Assembly (NCBI RefSeq): GCF_016462545.1
Contig: NZ_JAEMTA010000014.1
Span: 37,939 to 101,938, forward strand
Length of the DNA stretch: 64,000 bases
Direction: 5' to 3'
Source: Mycolicibacterium sp.
GTDB taxonomy: Bacteria > Actinomycetota > Actinomycetes > Mycobacteriales > Mycobacteriaceae
A model generated the notes under the pieces. That model did not search any database, was not told the DNA's origin, and saw only the letters and a list, made by a program, of their open reading frames with translations. Positions 1-7,808 of the stretch are shown in pieces; the first letter of the stretch is position 1, and the number at the start of each line of letters is the position of its first letter. Both the position numbers and the translations under genes were made by a program.

Positions 1-57
1 GAATGCCGGAATCGTCACCAGACATTTCTTGGTCATCGGCATCGAGAACGCCCCCAT
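1..57 (-). CDS. Probable glycosyltransferase, N-terminal fragment cut by window edge
   Basis: An open frame on the minus strand starts at ATG 57 (or ATG 42 or 36) and runs off the left edge. Only 12 to 19 residues are visible. From ATG 36 they read MTKKCLVTIPAF, a hydrophobic beta strand like the first strand of GT-B glycosyltransferases. The gene would lie downstream of the DrrABC-type exporter on the same strand, 68 bp after the last permease. Function is inferred from this short stretch and from the glycolipid-like neighbourhood, so it is tentative. Confidence 0.35.
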   Translation of the reverse strand, partial: MGAFSMPMTKKCLVTIPAF

Positions 58-125
58 GATGCTGTAGAAATCGTGCGTCGTTATGAATGTACGTGCTGAA
101 GATCCGTCGTGCGTCCGCTCTCTTT

Positions 126-917
126 TCAGCTTCCGGATTGCGCGGCGGCGCGATAACTGCGCAACGCCAATGCTCCCACCGCAGCGCCGATGACGACTAT
201 CCATGCGAACGTCCCGAGCAGCGGACGCACCGCGAACCCGCTGCGCGCCAACTCCTTCATCGCCTCGATGGTCGGCGACATCGGCTGGAGTCGAATCAGC
301 GGCCTCAACCAGCTGGGGAACAGGTCCATCGGAGCCACTCCGGAACTTCCGAAGACCAGGCCAAGTGAGATGGTACTGAACCACGTGAGCACGGCGAAGC
401 TCTCGATGCGCAGTGCCACCACCAGGACGACGGCGGCGTACACCGTCACCCACAGCACCGGGATCAGGACGAAGAGCACCGCGGCGGCCACCCCGCCGTG
501 GAATCGCAGGCCCAACGCCATCCCGACCCCGGTGATGACGATGGTGGCGACGAGCGTTCGGGCCGCCTCGGCGAGCAGGGTTCCGGTGAGGGCGCTCGCA
601 CGATGCACTGGCATCAGCCAGAACCGGCTCAGCAGACCGCTCTTGCGTTCCTGCGGGATCGACAGCGCCGCCGCCAGCGAACCCGACATGGCGCCCGCCA
701 AGGCGCACATCGATACGACGGTGTCGAGGCTGTCGCTTCCGGTGAGCCGCGTCATCGACTTGCTCACCAGCATGTAGTAGACGATCAGGAGAATCGTCGG
801 CAACAACAGCGACTGCAGCGGCACCAACGGGTTGCGCCGCCAGCGCGTCATCAGCCGTCCGGCGAACACGACGCTCTCGGTGGCCAACGCGTGGTGGCTT
901 CGCGTGGTCGCGATCAT
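126..917 (-). CDS. ABC-2 type transporter permease (DrrC-like)
   Basis: Integral membrane subunit of an exporter, 263 aa, with about six hydrophobic segments and the layout of ABC-2/daunorubicin-resistance permeases. The N-terminal part carries an amphipathic stretch ending in FAGRLMTRWRRNPLVPLQS, typical just before TM1. ATG 917 overlaps the stop of the upstream permease as ATGA. The same frame stays open upstream to 1787, but that part lies antisense to neither gene in a meaningful frame and simply overlaps the first permease, so I reject it. It is the third gene of a tight ATPase-permease-permease operon. In mycobacteria DrrABC exports phthiocerol-type lipids; the substrate here is unknown. 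Confidence 0.85.
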   Translation of the reverse strand: MIATTRSHHALATESVVFAGRLMTRWRRNPLVPLQSLLLPTILLIVYYMLVSKSMTRLTGSDSLDTVVSMCALAGAMSGSLAAALSIPQERKSGLLSRFWLMPVHRASALTGTLLAEAARTLVATIVITGVGMALGLRFHGGVAAAVLFVLIPVLWVTVYAAVVLVVALRIESFAVLTWFSTISLGLVFGSSGVAPMDLFPSWLRPLIRLQPMSPTIEAMKELARSGFAVRPLLGTFAWIVVIGAAVGALALRSYRAAAQSGS

Positions 918-1657
918 CGTTGCCTCTGCTGTCCCTGAAGCGCGAAGTAACCGAACACGACCAGCAGCCCAATGCACCAGGCGAGCGTGATCGCGAGATT
1001 CGACGCCACCACCTCGCCGCTGGCGAACCCGCGCAGGGTCTCGGTGATCTGCGAGATGGGCTGATATTCGACGAACGGCTGCACCCAGGTGGGAAACGAG
1101 TCCGCCGGAGCCAGTCCCGTCGAGAGCGAGACCAGGAGGAGCTGAGGTATCAGCAGGAGCTGGCTCGAGGTGTCCGAACGTTTGGCGCGGGCGCCGGTCG
1201 CCTCTGCGCCGCAGGACAGGGCCAGCGTCAGAGTCAGCGCGAGCAGGACGAACAGGACCCCGAACACGGGTCCCCCGTCCATTCGAAAGCCGAACGGATA
1301 TGCCACTGCGAATGCGGCGATCAAGGCCAGGGAACCCCTGATGAGGCAGTACGACATCCGGGCCAACATGGGCGAGTACAACGAGATCGGAAGAGTCCGC
1401 ATCCGTGCCCCCAACTCCGAGGAATGCTCTTCGGCCGTCATGTCGGTGGTGTTGAGGGCGCCGAAGAGCATTGCCTGCACCACGACCGCGGGAAGGACGT
1501 ACTGCGGATAGCTGATGCCCCCGGTGTCGATCACGCTGCGCAGAGCGATGGTGAAGCCGACGAAGGTCAGGATGGGTGCCACGACGGCGAACACGATGTC
1601 GAGGTTGTGGAAGGCCTTGCGAACCTGTCGTTCGGTCAGCGCGACGACGGCGGTCAT
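914..1657 (-). CDS. ABC-2 type transporter permease (DrrB-like)
   Basis: Membrane permease of 247 aa with six predicted hydrophobic helices; it begins MTAVVALTERQVRKAFHNLD and is followed by TM1 (IVFAVVAPILTFVGF). It pairs with the next permease and with the ATPase encoded upstream. Its ATG overlaps the ATPase stop (ATGA at 1657-1654) and its own stop overlaps the next start in the same way, so translation of the three genes is probably coupled. It belongs to the ABC-2/DrrB family. Lipid export across the plasma membrane is inferred from the adjoining FAAL and glycosyltransferase genes. Confidence 0.85.
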   Translation of the reverse strand: MTAVVALTERQVRKAFHNLDIVFAVVAPILTFVGFTIALRSVIDTGGISYPQYVLPAVVVQAMLFGALNTTDMTAEEHSSELGARMRTLPISLYSPMLARMSYCLIRGSLALIAAFAVAYPFGFRMDGGPVFGVLFVLLALTLTLALSCGAEATGARAKRSDTSSQLLLIPQLLLVSLSTGLAPADSFPTWVQPFVEYQPISQITETLRGFASGEVVASNLAITLAWCIGLLVVFGYFALQGQQRQR

Positions 1658-2583
1658 ACCGTGAGGGTGGGACCGGTGAGGTGGAGGAACACCTCGTCGA
1701 GCGACGGCTTGCGCAACGATATGTCCAACAACTCCACACCGAGCTGCTCGAGTTTGCGGAAGACGTCCGCGAGCGTCGCCACGCCATGGGGGGCAGGAAC
1801 CGACACCGTGTTCGCTGCGGCGTCGACCTCGGCGCCTTCGTAGGCCCCGAGTACCGCCGTGACGCGGGCCAGATCCTCCGGATGCAGGGGAGTCACCTGG
1901 CAGTAGCTATGACCCATCCGGCGCTTGAGTTCCTCGGCCGTTCCGCTGGCGATCACGCGCCCGGCGTCGATGATGACGATGGAGTCGCTGAGGACGTCGG
2001 CCTCCTCCAGGTACTGAGTCGTCAGCAGGACCGTGACGTCCTGAGCGGCGAGCGAGGCCACCAGGGACCAGACGTCGCGTCGGCTCCGAGGATCCAGTCC
2101 AGTCGTGGGTTCGTCCAGGAAGAGCACCTTCGGAGGCACGATCAGAGACACCGCGATGTCGATGCGTCGGCGCATGCCGCCGGAGTAGGTCGACACCGGG
2201 CGGTTGGCCGCGTCGGCGAGGTCGAAGCGTTCGATGAGTTCGTCGGCTCGGACGCGGGCCTGCTTGCGCTTCATACCGCGCAGCCGACCGAAGAGCACCA
2301 GGTTCTCGCGACCCGACAGCGCCATGTCCAGGGCGGCGTCCTGACCGGTGACCCCGATGCTCTCCCGTACCCGGCCGGCGTCCTCGACGACGTCATGACC
2401 CGCGACGGTGGCGCGGCCGGTGGTGGGTTGCAGCAAGGTGGACAGGATCTTGATGATCGTGGTCTTGCCCGCACCGTTGTGGCCAAGAAGTCCGCAGACG
2501 GAGCCCGTGGGAACGGAGAAACTCACGTCGCGCAGCGCTGGTAGCGGTCCGTAGGTCTTGCCGACGCCCTCAAGCTCGATCAC
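1654..2583 (-). CDS. ABC transporter ATP-binding protein (DrrA-like)
   Basis: Cytoplasmic ATPase of about 309 aa that powers the two permeases downstream. It shows a Walker A (GHNGAGKTT, near residue 35), the ABC signature YSGGMRRR, Walker B VLFLDEPTTGLDP and a H-loop region replaced by TTQYLEEAD (Gln instead of His, as is common in the DrrA branch). The C-terminal domain ends LRKPSLDEVFLHLTG, the hallmark of daunorubicin-resistance ATPases. I prefer GTG 2583 because a TAGCGT box (2596-2591) sits about 7 nt upstream, giving a leaderless start; GTG 2592 is an alternative. It is divergent from the glycosyltransferase gene. Confidence 0.9.
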   Translation of the reverse strand: MIELEGVGKTYGPLPALRDVSFSVPTGSVCGLLGHNGAGKTTIIKILSTLLQPTTGRATVAGHDVVEDAGRVRESIGVTGQDAALDMALSGRENLVLFGRLRGMKRKQARVRADELIERFDLADAANRPVSTYSGGMRRRIDIAVSLIVPPKVLFLDEPTTGLDPRSRRDVWSLVASLAAQDVTVLLTTQYLEEADVLSDSIVIIDAGRVIASGTAEELKRRMGHSYCQVTPLHPEDLARVTAVLGAYEGAEVDAAANTVSVPAPHGVATLADVFRKLEQLGVELLDISLRKPSLDEVFLHLTGPTLTV

Positions 2584-2711
2584 GATGCACACGCTATCGT
2601 TCGGGAGGCGCCACGATGACCTTCGGTCGCCCCGTTCATGTTTCGGGCCACGTCCGGGACGGAGAAACTACGATCGACGCCGTGGAGCCGAATGTGCAAG
2701 GGAAACAAGGC

Positions 2712-3431
2712 ATGATCTCGTTCGTCATCCCCACGCTCAACGAAGCGAAGACCATCGAGCTGACCCTGCAGTCGATTTCGCGTTTCAGCGGTGAGCACGA
2801 GATCGTGGTGTCCGACGGGCGCAGCGACGACGGCACCATCGACATCTGCCGCAAATACACCGACGACGTCGTGGTCTTCAACGAGCCGGAGCGCCAGACG
2901 ATCGCGATGGCGCGAAACATGGGTGCAGCGGCGGCGCGGGGTGAATACCTGGTGTTCGTAGACGCGGACGTGGTGATTCCGGACCCCGACGAGTTCTTTC
3001 GCGTCGCGCGGGCGGAGTTCGCCAACAGGCCGAATCTGGTCGCCCTCACCGTGAAGTACCGGGTCTTTCCGGAGAATGCGACGCTCTTCGACCGCTACGT
3101 GTTCACGATGCTGGGAGTGCAATTCTTCCTGCAGAACAACGTGTTTCGCATCGGCGCGTCCGGCGGTGAGTTTCAGATGATCCTGGCGGACGCCTTCGCG
3201 GCGGTGGGCGGCTTCGACGAACGGCTGGCGGCCGCCGAGGACATGGACTTGTTCCGTCGCTTGTCCAGGACGGGGCGGACTCGCTTCGTCGGCGCACTCA
3301 CGGTGTTCCACACCGGACGGCGAGCTCACGCCGTGGGATGGCCTCGACTGCTGTTGAGTTGGTTCTCCAACTCGGTGTCGGTGTTCCTGTTCAGGAAGTC
3401 GACGAGCCGAGAGTGGAAGGAGATCCGCTGA
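2712..3431 (+). CDS. Family 2 glycosyltransferase
   Basis: A GT-A fold glycosyltransferase of about 239 aa that transfers a sugar from a nucleotide or polyprenyl-phosphate donor. It starts with the canonical MISFVIPTLNE strand, has the metal-binding VDAD (DAD near residues 84-86) and a catalytic-base ED pair in AAEDMDLF (near 176). A hydrophobic segment near the C-terminus (WPRLLLSWFSNSVSVFLF) suggests membrane association. ATG 2712 is chosen because it begins at the fold and has AAGGG upstream; GTG 2682 and a start at 2616 are also open. The gene lies between an exporter and a FAAL, which suggests glycolipid assembly; the acceptor is unknown. Confidence 0.8.
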   Translation: MISFVIPTLNEAKTIELTLQSISRFSGEHEIVVSDGRSDDGTIDICRKYTDDVVVFNEPERQTIAMARNMGAAAARGEYLVFVDADVVIPDPDEFFRVARAEFANRPNLVALTVKYRVFPENATLFDRYVFTMLGVQFFLQNNVFRIGASGGEFQMILADAFAAVGGFDERLAAAEDMDLFRRLSRTGRTRFVGALTVFHTGRRAHAVGWPRLLLSWFSNSVSVFLFRKSTSREWKEIR

Positions 3432-3449
3432 TCGGATGGCCATGGGCGC

Positions 3450-5180
3450 TCAGGCGTCCAGCCGGACGAAGCGGCCCTGCCGATACTGCTCCGCGCATGC
3501 CTGCCTGCGGATCTTGCCGCTGGTGGTGATCGGAATGGAGCCGCGTGCGACCAAGACCAGATCGGCTGCGCTGATTCCGTGAGCTTGCGAAATCGCCGAT
3601 GTGACTTCGCTTTTGACGTTGGTGAGCTTCTCGAGAGTCTCTTCGGGGGTCGCCCGTTCCTTGACTTCGATGATCGTCACCAGTTGTTCGGTGGTGTCGT
3701 CTTCGACAGAGATGGCCGCGACTCGGCCGCCCGAGACGGCCCCCACCGTTGCCTCGATGTCGTCGGGGTAATGGTTGCGGCCCCGGACGATCAGCAAATC
3801 CTTGATGCGGCCGACGATGAAGAGCTCTCCGTCGGAGAAGAACCCCAGGTCGCCCGTGCGCAGCCACATGTCACTCGGGGTTTCGTCGCTGGGATTGGCG
3901 ATGACACCGCGATAGGTGTGCTCAGTCTCGTCGGGCTTGTTCCAGTAGCCCGCGCACACGTTGTCGCCGTGCACCCAGATCTCGCCGACGGTCCCGGCCG
4001 GAGCCTCCAGGCAGGAGTCCGCGTCCACGATGCGCACGCGCGGCGATTCGGGCATTCCGTAGCTGATCAACGACGTCCCCGCGGTGCTCCGCTTTGCCAT
4101 GCCCGCGGTGAGCTTCTCCGTGTCGAAGGTGATCACCGTCGGGGGTTCCCCTGGCTCCCGCGTCGCGACGAACAGTGTCGCCTCGGCGAGGCCGAAGGAG
4201 GGTCGGATCACCTTGCCGGGGAAGTTGAACTTCGCGAGCCGCTGCGTGAACCTCTTCACCGACACGGGCTGGACGCGTTCGGCGCCACAGATGATCGCGA
4301 GCACGTCGCCGAGATCATGGCCAGCCAGATCGTCGTCGCTCGTCCGCGCGGCGGCCAGGTCGAGCGCGAAGTTGGGAGCCGCGGTCAGTGCCTTCGTCCG
4401 ACGCGCCATCTGCTGCAGCCATCGGGCCGGGCGCTGCAGGAAGGCGATGGGGCTCATGACGACCGAGTGCCAGCCGCCGAGAATGGGCGCGCAGATGCCG
4501 AGGATCAAACCCATGTCGTGGTAGAAGGGCAGCCAGGACACCACCGTCGTTCCCGGCGGAGCCACCTTGCCGTAGTCGCTGAGCAGTGCCGCCACCTGTT
4601 GCTCGAAGTTCGCCAGCAGATTGCGCTGGGAGACCATCACCCCGGCCGGGGTGCGCGTGGAGCCGGACGTGTACTGCAGGTAGGCGGTGGCGGGCGGTGT
4701 TTCGCGCCGCGACGTCGATCGACGGCGCACGGTGAGGTCGAGTCGGTCGATCTCGAGAATCGCGGGGGGCGCGGCGCCGTCCTGAGACGTCGCGTAGGGA
4801 GCCACCGAGCTCGCGGTGTCCGCGGTCGTCAGGATGACGCTCGGACGCGCATCACGAACCACCGCGGCCACCCGCTCGTCATGGGCCCCCATCGTGGGCG
4901 TCGACAGTGGCACGGCGATCACGTTCGCCTCGAACGACGCGAGGAAGCCGAGGACGTAGGACATGCTTTGGGGCGCGAGGATCACGACGCGGTCGCCGAT
5001 CTCGGCGTGCTCGCGAATCGCGGCTGCTAGCGCCACCACCCGCTGCTGCAGCTGCGACCATGTGAGGGTTTCCTCGACCCCCTCCCAATCCACGTCATAG
5101 TCGACGAACGTGAACGCGGAGTCGTTCGGCTGCAGGCTCGCCCGCTCGCGAAGAATCGCGGGGATCGACGAGTCCATCAT
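3450..5180 (-). CDS. Fatty-acyl-AMP ligase (FadD, FAAL type)
   Basis: Activates a long-chain fatty acid as acyl-adenylate and hands it to a polyketide synthase or acyl carrier, the usual first step of mycobacterial lipid assembly. The 576-aa protein has the adenylation P-loop YTSGSTRTPAGV (170-181), the FYHDMG motif near 220, and GRIKDLLIVRGRNHYPDDIE near 480, wording typical of FAAL (FadD23/24/26 group) rather than CoA ligases. The C-terminal catalytic lysine lies in TSGKIRR. In M. tuberculosis a FAAL (FadD24) also lies just upstream of ileS beside pks5. No PKS or Pap gene is inside the window. The adjacent ATG codons 5180 and 5177 are both possible starts. Confidence 0.92.
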   Translation of the reverse strand: MMDSSIPAILRERASLQPNDSAFTFVDYDVDWEGVEETLTWSQLQQRVVALAAAIREHAEIGDRVVILAPQSMSYVLGFLASFEANVIAVPLSTPTMGAHDERVAAVVRDARPSVILTTADTASSVAPYATSQDGAAPPAILEIDRLDLTVRRRSTSRRETPPATAYLQYTSGSTRTPAGVMVSQRNLLANFEQQVAALLSDYGKVAPPGTTVVSWLPFYHDMGLILGICAPILGGWHSVVMSPIAFLQRPARWLQQMARRTKALTAAPNFALDLAAARTSDDDLAGHDLGDVLAIICGAERVQPVSVKRFTQRLAKFNFPGKVIRPSFGLAEATLFVATREPGEPPTVITFDTEKLTAGMAKRSTAGTSLISYGMPESPRVRIVDADSCLEAPAGTVGEIWVHGDNVCAGYWNKPDETEHTYRGVIANPSDETPSDMWLRTGDLGFFSDGELFIVGRIKDLLIVRGRNHYPDDIEATVGAVSGGRVAAISVEDDTTEQLVTIIEVKERATPEETLEKLTNVKSEVTSAISQAHGISAADLVLVARGSIPITTSGKIRRQACAEQYRQGRFVRLDA

Positions 5181-5648
5181 GTGCGGCCCCTTCTGCAGCG
5201 CAACGAGACGTTTGGGTCGAGCTTAGGGAACGCGACCACGCAATGCGCAATGTAGCGAGAATGACTATGGCACAACCTGTTAGCCACATCGAACTCCAAG
5301 CCGCCAAATCGTCGGGTGTCGGGGTGCTCCGCAAATCAATTGTCATTCACCAGAATTCGATACCTTCTGACCGAACTCGTCGTGAGCAGCCCCGGATAGC
5401 AGCTCTGAGCTGTATTTTTCCGGCAGTGCAGAGTCGCGCACCACGATCTTTCAGACGGTTGGTTGGTAGCCGGACCACGTTGTGGTTCATCTCGTGCCAG
5501 ACTGCGACATACTTCGCCGTCCGTGCCTCCAGGAGAGAGTTGGTCGTCGCCGATCGCACGTACCAGCTACCCGCAACCGGTGGTCGCGCACCTCAGTTTC
5601 CGACGCCATCGGAGTGGGGGAACGGGTGCCACCGCGGAACCGCAGCGA
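5181..5648. other. 468-bp gene-free region upstream of the FAAL gene
   Basis: Less GC-rich than its surroundings and without a convincing coding frame. Short open frames here (for example 70 codons at 5347-5559 on the minus strand) have no recognisable features. For the minus-strand FAAL gene a weak promoter can be drawn: TACATT at 5254-5249 with TTGTGC at 5275-5270. At the membrane-protein end a 7-bp stem (GAACCGC/GCGGTTC with an 8-nt loop) spans the stop codon near 5649 and could act as a weak terminator; there is no U-tract. Confidence 0.5.
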
Positions 5649-6383
5649 TCAGCGGTTCGCCGTACTGAACCACTTGGTCTTGATGCGCCAGGAATGGGCC
5701 GACATGAGCGCGAAGCCGGCGCCGCATGCGCACGCGAAGACCCAGACCAGCGTGCCGTTCTCAACGGGTTGCAGTGAGGGCACCCAGGCGGTGACGATGC
5801 GGATCGCGCAGGCCAGCATGCCGCTGATCGAGGCGGCCAGGTACACGTTCGCGACCCTGCGCGAGCGGGGATCCTTGCGCAGCACCAGCAGGGCGCGTGA
5901 GCCATATCCGAGCAAGTAGATGAGCGTGCCGCAGAGCAGCGTCCAGTAGGCCGACAGCCAGAAGTCGGTCTGCAGCTCGAAGAAGTCCGCCTTGTAGACG
6001 GCAGCACCGTTGCCGAGCGAGAACGTCGCCAGCAGCAGCGGGATACACAGCGTGGCAGGACGCTCGACGTACTGCTTGAAGGTGGTCTGCATGGCGTGGT
6101 CGTCCTGCAGCCGGCCCAGCGCGTTGTAGACGATCGCCGATGCGGCCACGACGTACATGTCGTGGCCGATGTAGTCCTCGAGGTTCCACATTCCGGTAAG
6201 CGAATGCAGCCAATGGCCCAGCGTCTCGGAGGCCAGCGGCGACATGAGGAAGACGGTCGCACCCTGGAGTGCGATGTTCAGGGTCGCGGCAACTTCCCAG
6301 CGACATGACCAGGTGACACGGCGAATCCACAAACTCCACGCTATGCACAGCAGCGTGATGGTGATGAGGACTGCCAAACCCAT
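5649..6383 (-). CDS. Multi-spanning membrane protein, unknown function
   Basis: A 244-aa protein with about seven hydrophobic segments: the N-terminus MGLAVLITITLLCIAWSLWI is TM1, and the C-terminus is basic and cytoplasmic-like (SHSWRIKTKWF). ATG 6383 is chosen because TM1 begins there and GAAGG lies 8 nt upstream; the upstream open extension is charged and implausible. It lies 44 bp behind a small HTH gene on the same strand, and such HTH plus membrane-protein pairs recur in mycobacterial genomes without a known role. I do not recognise the family with certainty and assign no function. Confidence 0.75.
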   Translation of the reverse strand: MGLAVLITITLLCIAWSLWIRRVTWSCRWEVAATLNIALQGATVFLMSPLASETLGHWLHSLTGMWNLEDYIGHDMYVVAASAIVYNALGRLQDDHAMQTTFKQYVERPATLCIPLLLATFSLGNGAAVYKADFFELQTDFWLSAYWTLLCGTLIYLLGYGSRALLVLRKDPRSRRVANVYLAASISGMLACAIRIVTAWVPSLQPVENGTLVWVFACACGAGFALMSAHSWRIKTKWFSTANR

Positions 6384-6427
6384 GAGATGTCGCCTTCGAG
6401 CTAAATTTCCGTCAGCTACTTGTTCGC

Positions 6428-6793
6428 CTACAGCGGGGGAGCGTCGGGTCTCGGCGTGAGATCGCGAAGCCTCGGGCGGTGAACCGTCCGCCTCTCGGTG
6501 ATCGGTTCGGCGATCGTTGCCACGGAGAGCGGAGCGGACTCGACGTAGCTCCACACTTCTTCACGGCTCATCAGGCCGAACCGCACCTGAAGGTCGGGAT
6601 AGCTGAGGTTGAACCTGTCGGCAACCAGCCGCATCTCCTCAGCGTTGGGATAGTCAGCTTCCTTGATGCGGCGGTAGTAGGTGCTGCTGGACGTACCGAG
6701 GGCGTCGTAGATCGCCTTCGCATCGACGTCACCGTCGAGGAGGTAGTCCAACAGGGCCTTTAGCTGCCTGCCGTTTTCATCAGTCCGTGGCAC
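6428..6793 (-). CDS. Small HTH transcriptional regulator
   Basis: A DNA-binding protein of about 121 aa. Residues 20-65 form a helix-turn-helix (ALGTSSSTYYRRIKEADYP, then NAEEMRLVADRFNLSYPDLQ), resembling mycobacterial and phage immunity-repressor-like HTH proteins. The C-terminal third is Pro/Arg-rich. GTG 6793 is preferred to GTG 6799 because a TAAACT box (6805-6800) places the transcript start at about 6793, a leaderless arrangement. It precedes the membrane protein in one unit and is divergent from the condensation-like gene. A perfect inverted repeat 100 bp upstream is a candidate operator. Confidence 0.78.
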   Translation of the reverse strand: MPRTDENGRQLKALLDYLLDGDVDAKAIYDALGTSSSTYYRRIKEADYPNAEEMRLVADRFNLSYPDLQVRFGLMSREEVWSYVESAPLSVATIAEPITERRTVHRPRLRDLTPRPDAPPL

Positions 6794-6891
6794 GGCCACA
6801 GTTTAGCGTGACTTCCCTGACATGGGCAGTGCCAGCCGCAAATCGGACAACGGGGCCGTTATTGACATGGCCGTCACGGTTTTGGCAGATG

Positions 6892-6909
6892 TGTCCCATA
6901 TTTGGGACA
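6892..6909. promoter_or_regulatory. Inverted repeat, candidate operator of the HTH regulator
   Basis: TGTCCCA and TGGGACA, a perfect 7-bp inverted repeat separated by 4 nt (TATT). It lies just upstream of a TAACCT box at 6916-6921, whose predicted start point coincides with the ATG at 6929. The repeat therefore covers the -35 side of that promoter and would block it if bound. Binding by the HTH protein encoded at 6428-6793 is inferred from proximity only. Confidence 0.55.
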
Positions 6910-6928
6910 GTCGTGTAACCTCGCCTAC

Positions 6929-7552
6929 ATGACGCGCGCAAACTTGCAGCTGACCGATTACGACGCCGAGGGTCGCCCTCGAGTCGAGGACCTGGAATTG
7001 GTGGCCGCGCCGCTCACGCCGCTGCTGACCATGGAGCTCGACGGCGCCGCCGAGGGGATGAGGCTAACGAGTGACGAAATCCTCCTGGCCGCGATGGGTC
7101 GCGCGATCGAACGCACCATCGGCGGCGGTGAGCTGACCGTCGACGTTCCTGGCTACGGCACCCGCGTCCACCAGATGGCGCTGTCCTGCGTGGCGTCCGG
7201 GCAGGTTCAGGCCGACGAGATGCTTGCGGGCGTGCACCACGCGCTCGACGCGCTCGCCGTGCGTCGGATCGTGCACGGCGTGCCCGACGACCCGCGGGCG
7301 CAGCCGGTGTCCGAGGTCCTGTTCGCCAGTGGCGACGGCGCGGCCGAGCGGCCGCATCTCGGCCATGTCCTTGAACTCCGCACATACCGCGATGGCGACG
7401 TCATCGCGTTGGACTGGTGGTTCGACGGCCGCAGCTTCGAGCCCTACACGGTCGAAGAACTCGCCGAACAGTTCCCACTCGCACTGATCGAACTCACCTC
7501 CGAGGCCACCCCGCCGATCCACGCCACCCACGAACTGGCGCTCGCGCACTAG
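6929..7552 (+). CDS. Condensation-domain-like protein, half length
   Basis: A 207-aa protein that resembles the C-terminal half of NRPS/Pap-type condensation domains. The clearest part is the end, where DVIALDWWFDGRSFEPYTVEELAEQFPLAL has the pattern of the last strand and helix of such domains. The HHxxxDG catalytic motif of the N-terminal half is absent, so acyltransfer activity on its own is doubtful; it may bind acyl substrates or be a remnant. ATG 6929 is preferred to the frame opening at 6902, which has an unrelated lead-in, and fits a leaderless start. It sits between the HTH gene and ileS. Confidence 0.7.
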   Translation: MTRANLQLTDYDAEGRPRVEDLELVAAPLTPLLTMELDGAAEGMRLTSDEILLAAMGRAIERTIGGGELTVDVPGYGTRVHQMALSCVASGQVQADEMLAGVHHALDALAVRRIVHGVPDDPRAQPVSEVLFASGDGAAERPHLGHVLELRTYRDGDVIALDWWFDGRSFEPYTVEELAEQFPLALIELTSEATPPIHATHELALAH

Positions 7553-7555
7553 CGT

Positions 7556-7586
7556 TTGGCCAGTCGGTTCGCGTAGGCATTAGTAT
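7556..7586 (+). promoter_or_regulatory. Putative promoter of the ileS leader
   Basis: TAGTAT at 7581-7586 is a good mycobacterial -10 box (TANNNT); TTGGCC at 7556-7561 could be a -35 with a long 19-bp spacer. Transcription would start near 7593, just 5' of the T-box leader. Confidence 0.45.
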
Positions 7587-7592
7587 CTGCGC

Positions 7593-7800
7593 ACAGGCGT
7601 CGATCCGGCCATCACCGGGGAGCCTTCGGAAGAACGGCGTCCAGGTGTGAATCGGGTCGCTCAGTAGAACCGAACGGGTGGGCCCGTCATCGCCCACAGT
7701 CGAGCGGCGTGCCTGGTGTACGCAAGCGGGGTGGTACCGCGGTGTCCGCGCACGAGCGCGTCATCGTCCCCGTGCCTGAACGACCATGGGCACAGGAGAC
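7593..7800 (+). ncRNA. T-box riboswitch (ileS leader, actinobacterial translational type)
   Basis: The leader carries the T-box core GGGTGGTACCGCGG at 7729-7742, with the tRNA-end-binding UGGU (7732-7735) complementary to the ACCA end expected of uncharged tRNA-Ile. Upstream, a short stem region with CATCACCGGGGAGCC and TTCGGAAGAACGG has an ATC isoleucine specifier at 7611-7613, as in the ultrashort stem I of actinobacterial ileS T-boxes. There is no terminator hairpin with U-run. The leader ends at the Shine-Dalgarno AGGAG (7794-7798), and GTGCC/GGCAC segments just before it could form a sequestering hairpin, so control is probably at translation initiation. Uncharged tRNA-Ile would turn expression on. 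Confidence 0.88.
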
Positions 7801-7808
7801 GAACACAG

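Noticed and set aside
920..1787. Upstream extension of the second permease's open frame to 1787
   Set aside because: It would run through the whole first permease gene in another frame; the residues are Arg/Ser/Thr-rich and non-membrane. The ATGA start at 917 is clear.
5347..5559. A 70-codon minus-strand frame in the FAAL upstream region
   Set aside because: No Shine-Dalgarno, no domain, atypical composition; more likely non-coding.
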